A stretch of 64,000 nt of DNA. Origin: Ustilaginoidea virens. Its lineage: Eukaryota > Ascomycota > Sordariomycetes > Hypocreales > Clavicipitaceae. The notes beneath the pieces were generated by a model, which searched no databases, was not told where the DNA came from, and saw only the letters and a list, made by a program, of their open reading frames with translations. Of this stretch, positions 32,301 through 42,272 are shown in pieces. The stretch spans positions 682,001 through 746,000 of the forward strand of contig NC_057320.1 in assembly GCF_000687475.1 (NCBI RefSeq), given 5' to 3'. Within the stretch, counting starts at the first letter, position 1; each line of letters begins with the position of its first letter. The position numbers were made by a program, and so were the translations under genes.

Positions 32301-32424
32301 GGTTACATTGTTGGACGAAAAATTGCGTCTCACCAGCCATCTACCGCGACACAGGGAAATCGAGATGCAGATCGATAATCGTCCTCGCAGCGCGGACGGC
32401 ACGTCAAGCTCCTCGTCTCCCTAA
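29365..32424 (+). CDS. WD40-repeat protein, WDR62/MABP1-like
   Basis: An intronless 1019-aa frame. After a Ser/Pro-rich N-terminus, residues about 45-790 form two WD40 propellers. They open with an element typical of MABP1/WDR62 ('NSSFAYLAGGAVVVVDVQ'), then 'ATCLALSRDGRYLAVGETG', 'GVTAVAWSDDSKYLASLGA', 'NDGFLFVWKI', 'LGVRHVKVWKI', 'ECLCISIFEEESSFLMACCG', 'RTLQIHDI', and 'KVVSVGSDGTIMIWALDL'. Residues about 800-920 are Ser/Pro/Arg-rich and disordered, and the last ~90 are helical ('TEQACRTLRAYRKKLSSAE'). In animals these proteins scaffold JNK signalling and localise to spindle poles. The role in fungi is not established, so only the family is claimed. The 3' side carries an (AATTC)n repeat (32428-32463). 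Confidence 0.85.
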   Translation: MAATVTPSHNRLKLTPSNSPFLSRPPRSPMRGRAMHESRLSLKRVVGTTCRSPTGLGTVNSSFAYLAGGAVVVVDVQDQLYSQRFYRARPTAVPAYSVSTTQNAPSTPMAATPKANDSRNRVAANYRDSPYSPLEWTDSPSGSRTWTSRERIKAATCLALSRDGRYLAVGETGYAPRVLIFSLLDASSDIPLVSISEHAFGVTAVAWSDDSKYLASLGAANDGFLFVWKIDAKTGAAKLFQQNRCTSYVKDMVWMGSSLITLGVRHVKVWKIEDGSSTSPTKPKLWADATSSSPTSLKPLPGRNMLLGHLLEATFSCAAVDGNRLILCTESGDVCILDDDDRQMRLTRVMNLEFCITAITIRGNTAYVGGRDGQFATLDVEGVMGGCATSLLTINQASAGVVALGFLAENLVTIDSNQSIDIWNSDYLPGQQADALAHIPIPGHGEPIMGVHALHRPNKVNASFLTWSASGNVTFWDLDGRIKLSFDVPMENMEPENELVLINQLTCARATKSAKLLVAADRQGIVRVLDVDSNTCVMDTKAHSSECLCISIFEEESSFLMACCGRDRTAQLFHRNSSGKIEHFQTLEFAAKVVQVLIPTDNRILTCSLDRTLQIHDIVSREGESDIIAAIPNKVISLKASPTSMAVAPGNGSIFVSLLDRSVCQYDLLTGRQTYSFKCTDEGGAESAVLESLYVGQWPLKDMDFLLGSSNTDKSVRVYDANSGTFLDREWGHTEAINGVTLLEDDDGSRKVVSVGSDGTIMIWALDLNDPSPSSMIRDPSPVKEMSNYARPTLRKVLSKAELAEFQRPSISPAGRRSPPRTLRRRTSRLTLGAASTAQRTPTGNLATSSSESAINEDTPSRRRPSEPNRGDSPPASPKSRVSRTPSMPALPAVAKKKNSSPNLRGFGSLNMATEQACRTLRAYRKKLSSAEPITAEGLAELDQELRLTAAALGDRAIRSKAMNETVLSGLLDQYSERLVTLLDEKLRLTSHLPRHREIEMQIDNRPRSADGTSSSSSP

Positions 32425-33468
32425 AAATTCAATTCAATTCAATTCAGTTCAAATTCAATTCAGCTCCTTGTCTTACTAGCAAGTTATTTGACCGGGATGG
32501 ATGTAGCATTAGAAGGAAGCAACCACTATTGTGCTTCTGTCAATCGGGCATGAAACCTTGGCGTTTTGGGTATCTTGGTTTTTTCTCCCTTCCTCCTCAG
32601 GGCCTCAGGGGTGGGATGCGCGAGAAACGGCTGGCTTTTGCGTATGTGTGAAGGGGGCGTCATGATGTTCCTCCCGCGCGCGATCATGGTTTTTGCAATA
32701 TGATACCATTGGGAATGGCGTTGTTGGGCTTAGCATTTCATGAGCTAGGGTTAGACTAATCCCAGCAGTTAAATATCGTAGCTCTGCTCCGCCCTCTTGG
32801 ACTGTGCATGATGCATGACAGCGTGAAGTGCAGAAAGAAAGAAAGAAGCTGTCAACTGTTTTCCATGGCCTCTCTGACCTCGCTGAGCAATTCAGTACGG
32901 AATTAGCAGGTCAGCAAAATAACGGCAAGCGCAAGGGTGTCACGTGACGGTGCCTTTTAGCTTGGCGTCTTTCCAATGTGCCTTGGAAAGTTTTCTTTTC
33001 CGTATTTTTCCGCCCATCCGCTCTGCTATTCACAACTCTGCACTTGACGGCACTCAATCATCACGTGACATCTGGCCAGACGATCGCGAAGAGGAGAAAC
33101 CAACCACCAGCGAAGAGACAGGGAAGGGCGCGTCGAAAGTCGGTCTCAGTAATCGCGACATCCGATGAGTATGCTGAAAAACTACATCTAAAGGCCTTGA
33201 GTCTCGCCACCAAAGCTGCCGGTACGCGTTCGTGAGCAAACCGGGCCCCCGTACACGTGACACAGGAGGTGGCCGGCAATCACCACCACCCCCCCCCCCC
33301 CCCCCGGGGGGCCCCCCCTCTGGAGGGCTGCACTGCAGTGTGCAATGAAGAGATTCGCGACAGACAAGCTAACCTTGGAAACCAACATCAAACTAGATCC
33401 TGGCGCCGATTCAGCTCATTGCGACACGTAAAGGTCCCCTCGGTCACTGGCGAGGCGGACCGTGGGGC
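32425..33468. other. Intergenic region, promoter of the bromodomain gene
   Basis: Begins with (AATTC)n (32428-32463). It contains three CACGTG sites and a poly-C run followed by a G-run (about 33289-33310). No gene is supported. Confidence 0.55.
32940..33260. promoter_or_regulatory. Three CACGTGA sites upstream of the bromodomain gene
   Basis: CACGTG occurs at 32941-32946, 33062-33067 and 33254-33259, each followed by A. The first two are the 8-bp palindrome TCACGTGA. All lie within 530 bp upstream of the ATG at 33469. Clustering suggests a bHLH/Cbf1-type input; no direct evidence. Confidence 0.45.
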
Positions 33469-36400
33469 ATGAATCACCCAGCCGCCTACACGCCCCTCGA
33501 GTCGCTCTTCCTATTCCAGTCGTTACTGACGCACGGCGTCGACGCAGATGCGTTTGCTCGCATCTCAGAGTCCCTCAGGGGCAATGCGCTCGTCAAGAGC
33601 GACAAGTCGTTTGACCCGGCGCGCCTAGCACCGGACGCGTTGCAGGAGCTGTTCCTGCTGCTGCTGCGGGACGTGGCCAGGAGCGAAGCAGAGCCTGGGA
33701 ATCCGAATCCGAACCCGAGCCCGAGTCCGAACCCGAGCCCGAGTCCGAACCCGAGTCCGCCTGCGGCCAGGGTCAACGCGGCAGCGGCAGCGGCAGCGGC
33801 AGCAGGCGTCGGCGCTCCCTCGACGGACGGGCCGACCACCCCGGTGCCGGTGTCGCGAAAGAGGAAGCTGGCGAGCCCGCCGCCGCCGTCGCTCAGAGAT
33901 GCCCACGAGCACGTCGACAAGGTCCCCCTTTTGGTGGATCGGCTCTACGCGCGGTATCGGGACACGGTTGTCAGGCAGATCAGGGAGGATGAGCGGCGGT
34001 TCGCCACGTTGCAGAAGGAGATTCAGTTGCTGGAAAAGGTCGAGCGGGACCGGCTGGCCAACAAGGCTGCTGCTGCTGCTGCTGCTGCGGCGGCGGCGGC
34101 GGCGGCGGCGGCTGGCCAGGGTCAAAACGGCTCGCCGTTGCTTGCTCCGGACGCCAGGCCGGGCTTGACGGGAAATGCTGTCGGTCAGTCGCCGACTCCG
34201 ATCCGAGTCCCGGCTGCAGAGCAAGTTGGTCCCGTTAGGAGAGGACCTCCGACGGCGCCCACGCCGGTTTATCCGCCGCCGAGACCGCCGGTAGCCGCCG
34301 CCGCCGCCGCGGCGCCCTCGCCCGTCACTGCCCCGGCTCACCTGGTGCCCGGGCCGTCGTTTGCGAACCCGCCTGCGTCGCCAAAGGCGCACAAGGCGCA
34401 AAAAGCAGCCTCGGGTTCTGTCCTTCAACCGCCGGCGGGTATGCCCGAGCCGGCTTCCAAGGTTCTGCAGCCGCCTGCGCAGTCGTCGAAGCCGGCAGTC
34501 GCGTCTCATCCTGATCCTGCTGTCGCCATCAAACCAAAGGACGTCGCGACCGCACCACCGCTGCCCAGCACGAGCGGGAACCTGAAGTGGGAGAAACCTT
34601 ATCAACCACCGCCGACCCAAGGACCCGGGGTGGTGTCGGGGCCCGGGCCGGCGCAGCCTCAGCCTCAGCCTCAGCCTGTTGCCGCGGCGAATCTCGGGGC
34701 TGTCCCCCCAAAGGCCGCGGCACTGCAGCCGAACCCGCAGAAACCGCAGCACGCCGGCCAGGCATCAAACTCGGCGGGCCAGGCCCGGCCGACTGCAGGA
34801 AACCCCGTTCTGGTGGCCCCCCAGAATGCCGGTCAGCTCTCTACTCCCCTACAGGCAGCTCCGCCACGACCTGCCGGGAACGCCGCGTCTCCAGGGCCGC
34901 AGCAGCAGCAGCAGCAGCCTCGAACCATCTCCTCCACTCCTATTGCTCCTCCAGGACGACCTATCCAGCCACAGCAACCCTTGCCAAACAAGCTTGTGCC
35001 GCGCTCAACCGTAGCCGCTCAGAAAACTCCGCAGAAAGTCGCCTCGGGGCCTGCCGCACCAACCCAGAGGCGGACACCGGCTCAGACACTCGCACAACAG
35101 GCGCACCAGCGACAGACCCCCTCTGCCTCACCCTCGACTTCTCACAGGGAAAAGCCATACTCTTCGCCCTACAACTCTCAACCACCAAGACCAGCTATAC
35201 CGGAACACATCATTCGCCAAGCAGCGGCAACGGCGGCGGCGGCGGCGGCGGCGGCAAACTCTACTCCCGGCTCCAGAAAAATCAGCCCGGTCACGGCGGC
35301 TGTTTCCCAGACTCCGGGAGCAACGACTCCGATCGCCCTGACACGCGGCTTCGGCACCAAATGGGCATCTCACTCTACTCCCTCCACTCCGCGTCCCGTT
35401 GCAGCCGAGCCAGAGAGCCCGGCTTACGAGCCCGTCAGCCCACCGCCTCGCGACGCGTCAATCGTCTCGGACACGCCCAAGTCGGGGGCAAGGAGAGATG
35501 CGACGGGCCCGGCCAAGAAGGAAGTCGCGGCGCCAAAGCCGAGGGGTCGACCTGGTCGGCCGCCTCTCCATCGAGCCCGTCGGGTGAGCGCGACCCCGTC
35601 CGTGAGCGGAACAAGGCGCAGCCAATCGGTGATGTCGCAGGCCGACGAGCTCTCCATGGACCACCCCCCCCCGCCTATGGTAACCAAGATCAAGCACGAG
35701 GTTCTCACGCCGCGCCGAGCCGAGGAAACCGGCGACACCACCGCGGACGAAAGCTTCCCCGGGCGGAGCAACAACGCGGCCACGCCGAGCAGCGTCCCGC
35801 GGCTCGCGAAGCGGAAGCGACAAGACACGCCCCCGCCGGCGCCGTCTTCTTGCGCGCCCTCGTCGCAGGTCCTGTGGACCCGCGGCTTCACCAAGGTCTC
35901 CTCCTCGGCGCTGGACCAGATCTCGAGCCACCGCGACGCCAACATGTTCGCCACCGGCGTCCGCGAGCGAGACGCCCCGAACTACCGCCAGATCGTCCTG
36001 CAGCCCCGGGACATCACGTCCATCCGCGCTGCCATCAAGCAGGGCAACAAGGCGGCCCTCCAGGCGGCGGCCAACCTCCCCGGCGGCGACCCCGGCACCG
36101 CCAGCGTCTGGCTGCCCCTGTCGGAAGACCTCGTCCCCCCGCGGGGCATCGTCAACTCGGCCCAGCTGGAGCGCGAGCTCGTCCACATGTTCTGCAACGC
36201 CATCATGTACAACCCGGACCCGCACCGCGGGCCCGGCACCGCCTTCATCAAGCGCAGCCAGGACGAGGAGGAGGAGGTGGTCGGGTACCGCGTCGACGAG
36301 AACGGCGTCGTCAAGAACACCCGCAGCATGTTTGTCGAGGTCGAGAAGCTGCTGGGCGACCTGCGCAGCGCCGAGAAGCAGCGCGGCGCGCCGCCGCCCC

Positions 36401-36531
36401 CCGCGGCCGTCCGGCAGGCCGGCGCCGCCACGCCTGCAGACGACACGGCCGAGGAGGAGGACGAGCTGGCGGGCGACGGCAGCACGACCGTCAGCGTCGT
36501 CAAGCGGAGGCGCGTGTCGACGAGAAACTAG
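33469..36531 (+). CDS. BRD8-like bromodomain protein (probable NuA4-type acetyltransferase complex subunit)
   Basis: An intronless 1020-aa frame from ATG 33469. The N-terminus (PLESLFLFQSLLTHGVDADA, DPARLAPDALQELFLLLL) and a helical segment (RLYARYRDTVVRQIREDERR then FATLQKEIQLLEKVER, about residues 155-195) resemble Brd8. Residues about 195-790 are a Pro/Ala/Gln-rich linker with (NP/SP)n and poly-Ala runs. The bromodomain lies at about 800-960: 'YRQIVLQPRDITSIRAAIKQ' (ZA region) and 'ELVHMFCNAIMYNPDPH' with the acetyl-lysine-binding Asn (YN). It has an acidic/glycine insert before helix C. The C-terminus has a basic 'VVKRRRVSTRN'. A nuclear, chromatin-associated role is expected. Membership of NuA4 is inferred from BRD8 homology. 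Confidence 0.85.
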   Translation: MNHPAAYTPLESLFLFQSLLTHGVDADAFARISESLRGNALVKSDKSFDPARLAPDALQELFLLLLRDVARSEAEPGNPNPNPSPSPNPSPSPNPSPPAARVNAAAAAAAAAGVGAPSTDGPTTPVPVSRKRKLASPPPPSLRDAHEHVDKVPLLVDRLYARYRDTVVRQIREDERRFATLQKEIQLLEKVERDRLANKAAAAAAAAAAAAAAAAGQGQNGSPLLAPDARPGLTGNAVGQSPTPIRVPAAEQVGPVRRGPPTAPTPVYPPPRPPVAAAAAAAPSPVTAPAHLVPGPSFANPPASPKAHKAQKAASGSVLQPPAGMPEPASKVLQPPAQSSKPAVASHPDPAVAIKPKDVATAPPLPSTSGNLKWEKPYQPPPTQGPGVVSGPGPAQPQPQPQPVAAANLGAVPPKAAALQPNPQKPQHAGQASNSAGQARPTAGNPVLVAPQNAGQLSTPLQAAPPRPAGNAASPGPQQQQQQPRTISSTPIAPPGRPIQPQQPLPNKLVPRSTVAAQKTPQKVASGPAAPTQRRTPAQTLAQQAHQRQTPSASPSTSHREKPYSSPYNSQPPRPAIPEHIIRQAAATAAAAAAAANSTPGSRKISPVTAAVSQTPGATTPIALTRGFGTKWASHSTPSTPRPVAAEPESPAYEPVSPPPRDASIVSDTPKSGARRDATGPAKKEVAAPKPRGRPGRPPLHRARRVSATPSVSGTRRSQSVMSQADELSMDHPPPPMVTKIKHEVLTPRRAEETGDTTADESFPGRSNNAATPSSVPRLAKRKRQDTPPPAPSSCAPSSQVLWTRGFTKVSSSALDQISSHRDANMFATGVRERDAPNYRQIVLQPRDITSIRAAIKQGNKAALQAAANLPGGDPGTASVWLPLSEDLVPPRGIVNSAQLERELVHMFCNAIMYNPDPHRGPGTAFIKRSQDEEEEVVGYRVDENGVVKNTRSMFVEVEKLLGDLRSAEKQRGAPPPPAAVRQAGAATPADDTAEEEDELAGDGSTTVSVVKRRRVSTRN

Positions 36532-37170
36532 GGCTTCTTGGCGAATGCCCGTCGCTGGTGAGCTGTATCTCTCGGGACCTTGGGGTTGGAAAGGGGGTGG
36601 TGTGGGGGGTTGTTCGGTTCCCGAGGCGAAAAAAATTACGCGAGTTTTACGTGCATGGCTAGAGGGGGGCAAAAGCTGCGATGCGGGTGTTGAAGCGCGC
36701 GTCGGGACGTACGATGCTGGAGCGTTGCTGTGACTTCTGAGATTTTTGACTTTTTTTTTTTTTTTTTTTTTTTCCTTTTCGGCGCCCGTATTTCTCAACC
36801 TTCGAGGGAGGATTAGCGCGTGATAGATGGAATTTATGATGCCATCACCCCCCATGGCTTGTGAATCCGGTCTGGGGGCGGGCCTGCTTGAGCAATAGGC
36901 ATCTTGACTTGTTTTCCCACGACGGGGCTTGGATGACATGTGAACATGCGGCTAGGGTATAGATAAAGGCCGTGGCATAAACTACATCTTGCCGCGACCT
37001 CGCGTGTTCGCGGAACCCCTTTTAAACGCCGTGGCGTGACAAATCTAGCCCAGGAGAGAAGGAGGGAACCAAAAAAAGCAAGAAGATGATAAAGAGAAGA
37101 AACAAAACAAAAAGAAAAAAGTCAAACATCAACGTCTAGCTTTCCGCCTTTTTGGGACGTGCTGGATCGA
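36532..37170. other. Convergent intergenic region
   Basis: 3' flanks of the bromodomain gene and GPI3. A 22-nt poly-T run (about 36751-36772) and an A-rich stretch (37069-37120) are present. No gene is seen. Confidence 0.6.
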
Positions 37171-38731
37171 TTACTCCGCCCCTTCCTTCTTTCCAGTCTC
37201 TTGCAGAACTTTGCGCGGCCAGTCCGGACAAGTGTCAATGTTCTCCCGCGGGTACCACCACTCGAGGAGCAGGAAGAAGAGGTAGTCTATGACGACGCAC
37301 AGGCAGAAGAGTTTCCCGGCCCATATGCCGCAGCCGTAGTAGCGCTTGAGGCGGTCAATCAGGGCAAAGTTGCGCGTCCTGCTGCCGTTGTAGCCGCCCA
37401 TGTCGAAGCCGTAAAACTCCTCCTCGCTGATGGTGCCGGCGATGCCGTCGTAGACGCGCTCCGTGCGCATGGCGACGTTGGACCACGAGTACATCTTCTT
37501 GACCTGCTCGTGGAACTTTTCGGTGCGGACCTTGCCCGCGCGGACGGCTTCGATGGCCTTGCTCGTGACGAGCACCAGGTCGTCTTCCTCGGGCTTGGCA
37601 AACGTCGTCATGTGGGAGGGGAGGACTTCGGGGATGCCGCCGACCTGGGTGCAGACGACGTACAGTCCGCAGCTGGCCGCCTCGACAATGACGGTGCCAA
37701 AGGCTTCTGTGAGCGAGGGATGGAGGTAGATGTGGCCCCGGATCATGACGTCGCGCACGTCCTCGTGCCGAACGGGGCCGAGCATCTCGACCCGGTCTTG
37801 GAGGACGTTTTGCTCAATCATTTGCTCCAGGTCGATGGCTTTGGGGCCGGAGCCGGCAATGATGAATCGCGTGTTTGGGTGGTTCTCCAGGATGCGGGGG
37901 ATGGCGGCGGTGAGCAGATCCGTGCCCTTGTTATAGAATAGGCGAGAGATGACGACAATGGTGATCATGTCGTTGGGGCCGAGGCGCTGAGGGGACGGAG
38001 CCGGCGCAAACCCGGCGTCTGGCGAGGAGGGATAGTCGCGCGGACGGAAATTCTCCGCCACAACCGCGTTGGGGATGACCGAGACCATGAGCGGATCGAG
38101 CGAGGCGCGGAGCACTGTGTTTTCCTTGCTGCAGCACGCGACACGGTAAGAAAAGAGGACCAGAATATATGCATATATACATTATATATATATACATATA
38201 CAAACATAAAAGGTAGGCCAACAACGCTTTCAACGATGCTGCAACGTACCATGTGTGGCTCACGCAGATGCTGTGATCTACGTCGCTGAGGATAAACTTG
38301 AGCAGCTTGTTGGTCAGGATGCTCGCGGCGTCAGCGAACCCAAAGAGCGAATGATCGGTAAAGACGGTCCGCAGCCCCATGGTTCTCGCGTGGAGAATGC
38401 CCTCGTGGCACAGGCAGCTCAGGCTCCCGTGGCCGTGGACGATTTCTATCCGCTCCCGAATGAAGATGTATCTGAGGATGGGGAAGAAGGAGAAGACGGT
38501 GGGGAAGGTGGCTTGGCGGTAGATGACGAAGAAGGGCACGTGGTAGACCTTGAGCCCGTTGGTGAGATGGCGGACGCCCTTGCGGTCGTGGTGCGAATGC
38601 GTGATGATGATGACTTTGTGTCCCCGGTCAATCAGCTTGCTGGAGAGCTGGTAGATGTGCGATTCGATGCCTCCGGGCTGCGGGAAGAAGAAGTCGCTGA
38701 CCATGGCGATGTTGTACCGGCGGCGCGTCAT
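37171..38731 (-). CDS. GPI3: GPI-GlcNAc transferase catalytic subunit (GPI3/PIG-A)
   Basis: Two exons, 38731-38250 and 38128-37171, give exactly 480 codons (479 aa). The join makes Cys from TG|C ([21 protein letters not shown]). This is the catalytic subunit that transfers GlcNAc from UDP-GlcNAc to phosphatidylinositol, the first step of GPI-anchor synthesis, on the cytosolic face of the ER. Visible features are the N-terminal [20 protein letters not shown], the PIG-A block [15 protein letters not shown], the glycosyltransferase core ([14 protein letters not shown]-x7-E motif EAFGTVIVE), and a C-terminal membrane segment ([20 protein letters not shown]). The 121-nt intron carries an AT microsatellite (38165-38205). 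The gene is divergent from DBP6, sharing a ~510-bp promoter. Confidence 0.95.
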
Positions 38732-39240
38732 GTCGGCGGGTTGCCCAAGGGTGGCGGTGGTGGTGGTGGTGAGACGGCGGAGCGGTTCGTTCCTACGCGT
38801 TGCAACAACATGACCTAGGTTCCCGTCGGCCGCCTTGGGGGTGGAGTGAAAGATGCGAGTGACCTCTTGGCCCGTTTCTCCAAGGCCCGGTTATGAGCAT
38901 GAGATGACGCCTGGCGGGGCCCGGATGATGGGGAATATGTAGATTCTGGATGGGTTGGCTTGAGTTGATGGCAAGTTACATATGTACATAGTTCACCAAC
39001 CGACCTGGAACGGAGGAGCTCCTGCAACTTGTTGGCTGCGGTTGCGGCTTGGCGGATACGCTTGGCGGTGGGTCGCGGCAGAATCACGACAAGGCCATCA
39101 CGGCCCGCCCAAAAGTTTTGGATCAGGGAAGCAAAAGGAATATTGAATCGTTTAAGCGTGTCCTTGACCAACACGGTTCGTTCGCTGGAGAAAACCCCGA
39201 CGCCCGGTTCGGATTCCGGACGAGAGGCCGCCCCTTCACC
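38732..39240. promoter_or_regulatory. Shared promoter between GPI3 and DBP6
   Basis: The 509 bp between the two divergent ATGs hold a (GGT)n run (38755-38770). The DBP6 frame is open upstream to 39049 but without ATG. No other gene fits here. Confidence 0.5.
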
Positions 39241-41365
39241 ATGTACGCAAGATACGTACCTGCCTCCAAGAGCCCGAAGGCTGCAGTGCTTGCTCCGTCA
39301 TCTGCAGCAGGCCCCCCCCCCGAAGCACGACCGTCGCCTGCCCCGAAACCAGGTGCCGCCACGCCGAAGCTCGTCGAGGGATTCAGCTACGCCCGATACG
39401 TGCCGGCCTCAAAGCCCGCAACGGCCGCCGTCGCTGCTGCAACCGAGCCAAAGGCAATACACTACTTTGACGACGAACCGAGTCCGGCCGGCGCCAAACG
39501 AAAGCGCGACGTTGCTGCCGAGCCTCGAGAATCGCGCAGCAAAAAGCAGAGGAGAGCCGAGCCCGACTCGGAATCTCACCGCGCGTCCGCTCGAGAAGAT
39601 GCCGTGCCGGTGGGCCAGAAGAGCGGCAAGAAAAAGAAGAATCGGCGGAAGCGGAAACAGCGAACGAGGGCGGCCGAAGACTCCTCTGATGATGCCTCCG
39701 AGGATGCCTCCGAGGATGACCAGACCAAGGAGCAGACTCCATCCGAGACCCCGGCACGGAACGCTGTCGACGTTCCGCCAGCGGTGCAAAGACGGACAGC
39801 TGACCTAGGAGGGGCCCCGGTGGTTGCCAACGGGGCCGAGAAGTCGGAAAGTGGCGCCGAAACGGACCAAGAGCCCGCTGCAACTATAGCTGCGGCAGAG
39901 CCGGTTACGCAAACAAAGGAGAGAAAGCCGAAACGAGAGGAGAAGAAGGAGAAGAAGGAGAAGAAGGAGAAGAAAAAGAAGAAGAAATCCAGCGACATGG
40001 CGAGCCAAAAAGAGGACGAGGAAGTCGACCAAGAGGATGCTGCACGCCACAAAGCTGTGCTCGCGCGGAAATCGAAATCCATCAAGCTGGCAGCCGAAAC
40101 TGCCCTCGCGGGCAAAGAAGAAGAAGGAGAACAGGCAGACGAGGAGTCGGTGCAATCGCATGGCTTGGAGCCGTTGCCCCAGCCCGCCATCGCACCCGAT
40201 GCCGAAAGCAGACCAGCATACGACACCCTCCCCGGCTGGTTAGCAGCTCCTCTGCGCGTATCCCAGGATACCCGCATGCCCTTCACGGACCTCGGTGTTT
40301 CGCCACGAACTTCGCGCATCTTGGCCGAAAAGGGTTTCGCCGAGGCCTTTGCAGTTCAAACCGCCGCGATTCCGCTGCTGATGCCAACGAGCAAGCAACG
40401 GCACGGCGACTTGCTGGTGTCCGCCGCCACAGGGTCAGGCAAGACGCTCGCGTATGTTTTGCCCATTGTCCGCGACATCAGCCGCGGGCGCGTCACCAGA
40501 CTGAGAGCGCTTGTCGTCCTCCCGACGCGGGAACTGGTCAGGCAGGCGCAGCAAGTCTTCGAGGTCTGCGCCAGGGCGTACGAGGGGCAAGACGGCAAGC
40601 GAGTCCGCGTCGGCGTGGCCATTGGCAGCCAGTCCCTCAAGGCTGAGCAGGGGGCCCTTGTTGAGACGGGCTCGCGATACGACCCCGACGCGTACCAAAG
40701 GCTACGAGACGGGGGCGCGCGGCTACAACAGGAAGCAGATGGGTCGTGTCCAGCGCGCGCAGCCGACGCGACCGGCTGCGACGGCCGGCTCGGGCGTTGG
40801 AACGGCGAGGTCCTGGACTCGGCGTCCAAGGTCGACGTGCTGATCTGCACGCCTGGTCGACTGGTGGAGCACATTGAGCAGACGCTGGGCTTCAGCCTCG
40901 ACCACGTGCGATGGCTCGTGGTCGACGAGGCCGACAAGCTCCTCGCGCAGAGCTTCCAAGGCTGGCTGGGCCTGGTTCTGGGCAAGTTTCGAAGCGCGCC
41001 CTTTGGCGCACGCGACGCCCCGGACACGGCGTGCTCTGGAGTCCGCAAGGTGATTCTCAGTGCCACCCTGACCCGAGACCTGAGCCTCCTGAACCAGCTG
41101 GCTCTGCGGCGGCCGCAGCTCATCGTGCTGGAAAACGACGACTCGGGCGGCCCGGCTTCCGAGCACACGCTGCCCGCGTCGCTGCGGGAGTACGCGGTGC
41201 GGGTGCACGAAGCGAATCTCAAGCCGCTGTACCTGGTCGAGCTGCTGAGGGGGCCTCACATGAAGTCCGACCGCGCAGACGAGAACCCCGCTCCGACCGC
41301 GCCTGAGACCAGCGAGGGCCACGATTCCGACAGCGGCGATTCCGACACGTCATCCGACGATGCCG

Positions 41366-41430
<65 letters not shown>

Positions 41431-42033
41431 TCAGGCTCGTCGGGCACGAGCGCCGGCTCTGACGGCAGCGCCGACGGCGCAATCGCACCAGCGCCGGGGG
41501 CGCGGTCGTCGCCCGAGTCCCGAGTCCCCATCTGCCTCGTCTTCACCAGGTCAAACGAATCCGCCCTTCGGCTGTCCCGCCTGCTCGCCTTGCTGGACCC
41601 GTCTCTCGCCTCGCAGATCAGCACGCTGACCTCGACGACGCCCACCCACGTCCGCCGCAAGGTCCTGCGGGCGTTCACCACGCCGTCGTCCCCCGTCCGC
41701 GTCATTGTTGCCTCGGACCTCATTGCTCGCGGCGTCGACATCCTCAAGCTTGGGCACGTCATCAACTACGACCTGCCGGCCAGCGTGGCGGGCTACGTGC
41801 ATCGCGTGGGGCGAACCGCCCGTGCGGCGCGGGCGGGCTGCGCTTGGACGCTGGTGTCTGATGACGAGAGCGGCTGGTTCTGGGGCAGGATCGCCAAGAA
41901 CAAGGGCATACGGCGCGCGCAACAAGTGGAGAGAACTCGGATAGACGAGATGGGCGAGGACCGGATACAAGAATACGAGAGTGCATTGACTAGGCTTGGT
42001 AACGAAGCATTGGAGTTGAGAAGAAAGAAGTGA
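39241..42033 (+). CDS. DBP6: DEAD-box RNA helicase DBP6 (ribosome biogenesis)
   Basis: 930 aa from ATG 39241 (MYARYVPASKSPKAAV). The phrase recurs at about residue 50 as SYARYVPASKPATAAV, a short internal repeat. Residues about 80-310 are Lys/Glu-rich. The helicase core runs from about 330 to 880: Walker A SAATGSGKT (about 395), PTRELVRQ, TPGRLVEH, VVDEADKLL (about 560), LSATLTRD (about 605), LVFTRSNE, VIVASDLIARGVDI, and HRVGRTARAARAG (about 853). The sequence 'NYDLPASVAGYVHR' and the overall layout fit Dbp6/DDX51, a nucleolar helicase needed for early 60S assembly. A 20-plus-residue poly-Ser tract (41371-41430, AGC repeat) plus acidic residues interrupts the space between the two RecA domains, as an insertion. 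Confidence 0.9.
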
Positions 42034-42272
42034 AAAGTACATGAGCGGGCAGTCGGCATCTGATGAGAATAGAACAAGAAACACACGGTAAAAGAAAAGA
42101 CCAGCCAGAAATATCCTGAAGCAGGTTATTATTGTGAGTGATGTTGATGGTGTATTGACGCCACGTGTGACAATCTTCCATGTCAAAAGCACGCCTGCCA
42201 TTGTACACAGCAAGACGGGTCTCTCTCTCTCTCTCTCTTGCATTCTGCTGGCCATCCACGGATAGCATTGCA

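Noticed and set aside
41219..41488. Cys-rich frame with about 20 consecutive Cys
   Set aside because: Antisense shadow of the AGC (Ser) repeat in DBP6.
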